From positions 1 to 35,263 of the forward strand of contig JADZCY010000050.1 of assembly GCA_020851325.1 (NCBI GenBank): a DNA stretch of 35,263 nucleotides, written 5' to 3'. This stretch comes from Acidobacteriota bacterium (GTDB taxonomy: Bacteria > Acidobacteriota > Vicinamibacteria > Vicinamibacterales > UBA2999). Position 1 is the first letter of the stretch, and the number at the start of each line of letters is the position of its first letter. Below, piece by piece: positions 27,329-35,263 of the stretch. The translations under genes and the position numbers were made by a program. The notes beneath the pieces were generated by a model. The model saw only the letters and a list, made by a program, of their open reading frames with translations, ran no database searches and was not told where the DNA came from.

Positions 27329-28314
27329 CGGCGTGTCACGGCTGCGACGGCTTCCGCGTCCGTCTCGCTTCGTACCACGGCGTCCCGTTCGGCAGGCGTC
27401 AGAAGATTGAGCGCCGGCAGTGTCTGGCGGAGTCGAATCGCGCGCGCGCTGTCTTCAGTCAAGAACCGCCGAAGCCGCGCGGGTGACATGGTCGACAGCA
27501 GGCGCATCCACTCAATCAGTTCGCGTTGCTCACGTTGGCTGGCTTTCTGAGCGCGCAGTTTGACACGGGCCTCGGCGGTCGCCACCAATCCCGGATCCTT
27601 CCGGATCTTGGCCGCCACTGCGACGGCCAATCGACGCGCGCGGAGATCGTGTGCATCGTGCGACGACAAAGCTTTGCTGGACGGGGCGGGCCGCGCGCGT
27701 GCCAGCAGGGCCAGAGGAGGAACGCCGGCGAGCAGCACGACGTGATCGAGGCTTGCGGACCTGTGCACGACCGCCAGTTCGCTGCGCGTCAGTCCCCGGA
27801 CCGCAATGTGGACGTCATACGCACGTTCAAGGTCAGCCAGTCGCACATTGAGCTGATCGACGCTGTCGTCCAGTTCCTCAGGACGGGCAACGACATGCAG
27901 CGTCAGTGTGTCCTCGGTGTGAGCATCATCTGCTGTCTCGGTGATCCAGGCCGAGAGCGGACTGTGAGGCAAACCTGAAAGTACTTCGCGCAGGGCGAGG
28001 GTGAGCGTCTCGAGCCGGCCGGCTTCGGCGCGAAACAGGTCGTCGATGAGTCGTGCAAGGGGGTGCCGGTCGCGCCGCTGGATCAGTCGCCGCGATCCGG
28101 CCCCGATGAACTCGACGATGCCGATGCGTTCAAGTTGGCGAAGGGCCGGGTAGATCGAGGTGCGGCCGAGCGCCGCGCGTTTCGACAGTTCACCCGCGGA
28201 CAACGGGGTGCTGGCAAGAGCCAGAGCCCGCAACAGGCGCACGTTTGCCGGCGTGCCAAGAATGACATTGAGCGGCTGCCACAGCAGGCTCTGTCGGTGC
28301 TTGGGTGGTCGCAT
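27325..28314 (-). CDS. Winged-HTH protein with degenerate nucleotidyltransferase-like (MNT) domain
   Basis: LNVILGTPANVRLLRALALASTPLSAGELSKRAALGRTSIYPALRQLERIGIVEFIGAGSRRLIQRRDRHPLARLIDDLF; then SAWITETADDAHTEDTLTLHVVA where active homologs would carry GSxARGE..SDxD. Confidence 0.65.
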   Translation of the reverse strand: MRPPKHRQSLLWQPLNVILGTPANVRLLRALALASTPLSAGELSKRAALGRTSIYPALRQLERIGIVEFIGAGSRRLIQRRDRHPLARLIDDLFRAEAGRLETLTLALREVLSGLPHSPLSAWITETADDAHTEDTLTLHVVARPEELDDSVDQLNVRLADLERAYDVHIAVRGLTRSELAVVHRSASLDHVVLLAGVPPLALLARARPAPSSKALSSHDAHDLRARRLAVAVAAKIRKDPGLVATAEARVKLRAQKASQREQRELIEWMRLLSTMSPARLRRFLTEDSARAIRLRQTLPALNLLTPAERDAVVRSETDAEAVAAVTRR

Positions 28315-28318
28315 ACAG

Positions 28319-28350
28319 GTGTATTCTATAGCATACACATGCATGCTATA
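28319..28350. promoter_or_regulatory. Palindromic operator/promoter of the wHTH gene
   Basis: TATAGCAT-N8-ATGCTATA (28327-28350) and GTGTAT-N8-ATACAC (28319-28338); candidate -10 TAGAAT on minus strand (28328-28323), 8 nt before ATG. Confidence 0.55.
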
Positions 28351-28385
28351 AACGACATGTGGCCGACTCTAACGCCGGAGTGACC

Positions 28386-28556
28386 CCGCCCCTTCGATGC
28401 ACCTATCCCGCGTTCTCATCGATCACGTTCACGGATGCCGCGCGCACTCGCGCGCTGGTGCCGGTCACCGTCGGCTACTCCGGGGCGACGGCCGTGCTCG
28501 AGAAACGCGACGGCCGATGGATTGTCACCGCGCTGGTGAACCAGTGGATCACGTGA
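28386..28556 (+). pseudogene. C-terminal fragment of a larger protein (orphan)
   Basis: ...SSITFTDAARTRALVPVTVGYSGATAVLEKRDGRWIVTALVNQWIT*; reads as the end of a domain with no upstream counterpart. Confidence 0.4.
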
Positions 28557-28598
28557 GATCGTGACCCGCTGTCGCCCGTTCATGCAGGCGAACGGCGG

Positions 28599-29066
28599 CT
28601 ACATCAACCGGATGACGGAAAAGCCTTCGCTCTCGGCCGCCTGGCCCAGCGCGTCGTCCGCACCGACGAAGCGGCGACCGCGAGGGGTGTGGCCGCACCA
28701 CTCGAGCGCGGCGGCCAGTTGAAGCGCGTCGGCGGCGCGAAGAGGATGAACCGCAAGCAGACGCTCAGCTTCAGAACGCACACGCGCGGACGGTTGCATC
28801 TCGTGCCAGCGTTGGCGGAGGTAGTCGAGCCTGGTCAGGGCCTGCTGACGTCCAGTCACCGTGAGCGCGTTCTCGCGAAGAAGGCGATTGAAGACACTCA
28901 CCGCCTCGACCACCGTTGCCCACCAGGCGACCTGACGGCCATACGCGCGAGCCGTGCGTCGCGCCTGCGATGACTGGGCCTGAAAGCAGCACAGCGGCAC
29001 GATGGCGCTGGTGTCCCAGAAGGCCGTCAACGGGGCCGCGGGACGCTTTCCTCGCTTAGTCGCCAT
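28599..29066 (-). CDS. PIN-domain toxin (VapC-like)
   Basis: FWDTSAIVPL ... VVEAVSVF ... LRAADALQLAAAL ... FVGADDALGQAA: four acidic PIN positions retained. Confidence 0.8.
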   Translation of the reverse strand: MATKRGKRPAAPLTAFWDTSAIVPLCCFQAQSSQARRTARAYGRQVAWWATVVEAVSVFNRLLRENALTVTGRQQALTRLDYLRQRWHEMQPSARVRSEAERLLAVHPLRAADALQLAAALEWCGHTPRGRRFVGADDALGQAAESEGFSVIRLM

Positions 29067-29343
29067 CGCGCTCTTCGTCCAGCACGCGCCTCAACGTCGC
29101 GGCACGCACACGCGGCGCCGGCAGGTCCCAGAACGCATCGTCCAGCGGCTCTCCCAGGCGGACCTTCCCTTCCGCTGCCAGCCGATGCAGTTCCTCTTCG
29201 TCGTCGTCAGCCCGGCGAGTGACAGGAAGGATGCGCGCAATCGGCGTCTTGCGGTCCCGGACGAGAATTTCCTCTCCGGCGCGGACGTCATTGAGATAGG
29301 CGCTGAGCCGACTCTTCAACTCGGCCACGTTGACGCTCTTCAT
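29056..29343 (-). CDS. Phd/YefM-type antitoxin
   Basis: MKSVNVAELKSRLSAYLNDVRAGEEILVRDRKTPIARILPV is a canonical Phd N-terminus; overlaps toxin start by 11 nt. Confidence 0.88.
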   Translation of the reverse strand: MKSVNVAELKSRLSAYLNDVRAGEEILVRDRKTPIARILPVTRRADDDEEELHRLAAEGKVRLGEPLDDAFWDLPAPRVRAATLRRVLDEERDGD

Positions 29344-29362
29344 ATGACCATAATAGTCATAT
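29342..29362. promoter_or_regulatory. Operator palindrome at the antitoxin start
   Basis: ATATGAC-N7-GTCATAT abutting/overlapping the antitoxin start codon. Confidence 0.55.
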
Positions 29363-29405
29363 TCGCGCCGCGTCGGCGCGGGTATCCCCTTTCTCCGCGC
29401 GATCG

Positions 29406-30944
29406 CTACTCAGCGCCGACGCCGAGGTACACGCGCACCTGCTCGCTCTCGAACAGGCTCTCGGCGCGCGGTTCGCGCGCCATGAGCGACGCCGTGACGC
29501 CGGCGATGAACGCCAGCGGCATCGACACGATGGCCGGATTCCGCAGCGGCACGATCGCTGTGGCATTGCCGAGGATGTCGACCCAGACGGTGGGACTGCA
29601 CACGATCATGCCGACAGACGAGATCGCGCCGACCACGATCGCGCTGACCGCGCCCGCCGTCGTGAACCGCCGCCAGACGATGGACAGCAGCAGCGGCGGG
29701 AAGTTGGCGCTCGCCGCCACCGCGAAGGTCAAGCCGACCATGAATGCGACGTTCTGCCCCTTGAAGGCAATGCCCAGCAGCACCGCGATCGCGCCGAACA
29801 CGATGGTCGCAATCTTCGCGACGCGGACCTGTTCGTGCTCCGTCGCCTGGCCTCGCCGCACCACGTGCAGGAAGATGTCGTGCGACAGCGCACTCGCGCC
29901 CGCCAGGGTCAGGCCGGCCACCACCGCCAGGATCGTCGCGAACGCCACCGCGGCGATGAATCCCAGGAAGGGGGTGCCGCCGAGGAGCTCGGCGACCATC
30001 GGCGCCGCCATGTTGCCGCCGGCGTCCATGGCGCGAATGGCGTCACGACCGAGCAGCGCCGCGGCACCAAACCCGACGATCGGAATGATCAAGTAGAAGT
30101 AGCCGATGAGGCCGGTGGCATAGAGCACGGAGGTGCGCGCCGCCCTGGCGTCGGGTACGGTGTAGAACCGCATCAAAATGTGCGGCAGCCCCAGCAGGCC
30201 GAACATCAGCGCGAGTCCCAGCGACACGGCGTCGATCGGATCGGTGACGAGCCCGCCCGGCTCCAGCGCCTGTTGTCCGTACCGCTGTGCGACGGCGGCG
30301 TACAGCGCCGTCGGCGAGAAGCTGAACTGCGCGAGCACGAGGAGCGCGAGCACCGTCACACCGCCTAGGAGCAGCACGGCCTTGATGATCTGCACCCACG
30401 TCGTGGCGATCATGCCGCCGAACAGCACGTACAGCAGCATGACCACACCAACGATGACAACGGCGGATTCGTACGGGATACCGAACATCAGCCGGACGAG
30501 GTTGCCGGCGCCGACCATCTGCGCGATGGTGTAGAACAGCAGCGTCAGGATGCCGCCCACCGCCGCCGCGATACGCACGGGGCGCTGCTGCAGGCGATAG
30601 GCAACGACGTCGGCAAACGTGAACTTGCCGAGATTCCGCAGCGGCTCGGCGATGAAGAACATCAGCGCCGGCCAGCCCACCAGCCAGCCGGTGGCGTAGA
30701 TCATCCCGTCGTAACCGCTCAGCGCGACGAGTCCGGCGATGCCGAGGAACGAGGCCGCGCTCATGTAGTCACCAGCGAGGGCGAGGCCGTTCTGTACTGC
30801 GCTCACGGAACGGCCGGCGGCGTAGAAATCCGACGTCGAGCGCGTGCGTCGCGCCGCCCAGTAGGTGATCGCCAGCGTCAGCGCGACGATGACCAGGAAG
30901 AACGCGATCGCCGATGCCGTCGGCGTGCCGATGGTGCTGTCCAT
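29406..30944 (-). CDS. actP: Sodium:solute symporter, cation/acetate symporter ActP-like
   Basis: DFYAAGRSVSAVQNGLALAGDYMSAASFLGIAGLVALSGYDGMIYATGWLVGWP; SSS family, ActP-like. Confidence 0.9.
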   Translation of the reverse strand: MDSTIGTPTASAIAFFLVIVALTLAITYWAARRTRSTSDFYAAGRSVSAVQNGLALAGDYMSAASFLGIAGLVALSGYDGMIYATGWLVGWPALMFFIAEPLRNLGKFTFADVVAYRLQQRPVRIAAAVGGILTLLFYTIAQMVGAGNLVRLMFGIPYESAVVIVGVVMLLYVLFGGMIATTWVQIIKAVLLLGGVTVLALLVLAQFSFSPTALYAAVAQRYGQQALEPGGLVTDPIDAVSLGLALMFGLLGLPHILMRFYTVPDARAARTSVLYATGLIGYFYLIIPIVGFGAAALLGRDAIRAMDAGGNMAAPMVAELLGGTPFLGFIAAVAFATILAVVAGLTLAGASALSHDIFLHVVRRGQATEHEQVRVAKIATIVFGAIAVLLGIAFKGQNVAFMVGLTFAVAASANFPPLLLSIVWRRFTTAGAVSAIVVGAISSVGMIVCSPTVWVDILGNATAIVPLRNPAIVSMPLAFIAGVTASLMAREPRAESLFESEQVRVYLGVGAE

Positions 30945-30950
30945 GCAGGC

Positions 30951-31277
30951 CTACTCGCTGCGCAACTGCCGGCGCAGCCGCTCGACTTCGGGGTCGTACT
31001 GACGGTTGGCCCACACGACGTAAACGGCCGTGAGCACCCACGCCAGCACCAAGACGGCGATGCCGAGCACGATGCCGAGCGTCGTCACTTCGCCGACACG
31101 CATCGCCAGCAATGGGCGATTGACGGCGACGAGCAGAATGAAGCCGTAGTAGAGGACGAACAGCGCCAACGTGAGCAGCAGGGATACCCGCCAGCGCTTG
31201 CGCACGAGGCGCCGGAACTCGGCGGAGGCGAGGAGCGCGTGCGCGGACTGTGCCTCGGAGGCGCGACCGTCTGTCAC
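30951..31277 (-). CDS. DUF485 (YjcH-like) membrane protein
   Basis: FRRLVRKRWRVSLLLTLALFVLYYGFILLVAVNRPLL; directly upstream of actP. Confidence 0.85.
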   Translation of the reverse strand: MTDGRASEAQSAHALLASAEFRRLVRKRWRVSLLLTLALFVLYYGFILLVAVNRPLLAMRVGEVTTLGIVLGIAVLVLAWVLTAVYVVWANRQYDPEVERLRRQLRSE

Positions 31278-31393
31278 CAGTTCAGCCCCTTTTCGGCGCC
31301 AACGTCGGCGCAGTCGCGGACGCCGTCCCGATCGCCATCGGCCGGCGCGGCGGCCGGCTGATCCTCGGCGGTGGACTTCCTGGTATCGACCAT
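31274..31393 (-). CDS. 39-aa small ORF coupled to DUF485 gene
   Basis: MVDTRKSTAEDQPAAAPADGDRDGVRDCADVGAEKGLNW*, TGA overlaps DUF485 GTG start (GTGA); too short for the ORF track. Confidence 0.4.
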   Translation of the reverse strand: MVDTRKSTAEDQPAAAPADGDRDGVRDCADVGAEKGLNW

Positions 31394-31578
31394 CAGCGGT
31401 TCACCTCATCGCGTGCGTGGACGCGCCAGGGTCGCACCGCTCGGTAGAGCAGCGCGATCTGGTCCGCGGGCCCGGCCGATGATACGACGAGCGGCCGCTG
31501 CACAAGCGATTTTCCGATGAACACGCCGCAGCTGCGAGCACGGCGCGTGTCGTCAAGTGACTATGACGACATTGCCAT

Positions 31579-32931
<1,353 letters not shown>

Positions 32932-33165
32932 TCACGTCCTTCTCTCGAAAAGCCCGCCGCGCCTGGGGCGCGCGGGACGGCCGGCAGGCGCACCACGAGC
33001 ACGCCTGGAAACCGTCGTTGTGATGGTGGATGGGCCGGCGGGACCGCTCCGGCGCCTGTCAACCTGCGGCCGCTCATGTGTCCGGACGGCCTCGGCCATT
33101 CTATCCGGTCATGGACCGCGAGTGACGCATAAGTATTTCGAGGGGACTGCCCACAAAATTGAGAT

Positions 33166-33193
33166 GGAAGCAGGTAGCAGGAAGCAGGTGGGG
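33166..33193 (+). repeat. Heptamer repeat GGAAGCA/GGTAGCA
   Basis: GGAAGCA GGTAGCA GGAAGCA GGTGGGG, period 7. Confidence 0.7.
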
Positions 33194-33239
33194 CGAAGGC
33201 CGGTCTTGCACAATCGCATCGCTACAGATAGATTCAGTG

Positions 33240-35263
<2,024 letters not shown>

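Noticed and set aside
32990-33239. Cobalamin/SAM riboswitch upstream of metH
   Set aside because: No B12-box-like or SAM-aptamer-like conserved segments recognised by eye; would need Infernal to exclude.

Overview
GC-rich bacterial chromosomal window. Gene content and the Oar-type receptor suggest an Acidobacteriota-like source, but this is inference only. It is mostly conserved housekeeping and envelope genes: thiL (partial), a 3D-domain protein, cstA, an outer-membrane protein, a glycan/envelope cluster (two glycosyltransferases, a parallel beta-helix protein, a FemAB/GNAT-like acyltransferase, a methyltransferase, and three tandem paralogous multi-TM proteins), soluble lytic transglycosylase, a GAF/coiled-coil protein, DUF937, a methyltransferase, tmRNA (ssrA), an S9 peptidase plus Oar-like TonB receptor, actP/DUF485, gdhA and metH (partial). 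Two accessory pockets stand out. (a) Next to ssrA, a MerR-like HTH gene is followed by what reads as an internally deleted PIN-domain gene; N- and C-terminal PIN remnants lie about 2 bp apart in different frames. (b) At 27.0-29.4 kb, a winged-HTH gene fused to a motif-less nucleotidyltransferase-like domain is ATGA-coupled to a second cistron (MTRAELEHAIRAAC...) that stops after 19 codons, and an apparently intact Phd/PIN module lies nearby. The window thus seems to hold three toxin-antitoxin-like loci, two of which kept the DNA-binding partner and lost the effector. Other notable signals are a GGGAGGC-type heptamer repeat inserted in frame in one of the triplicated membrane-protein genes and repeated twice just downstream, and a 39-aa TSP3-like small ORF coupled to the DUF485 gene. 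No database searches were possible; family calls rest on motif recognition.
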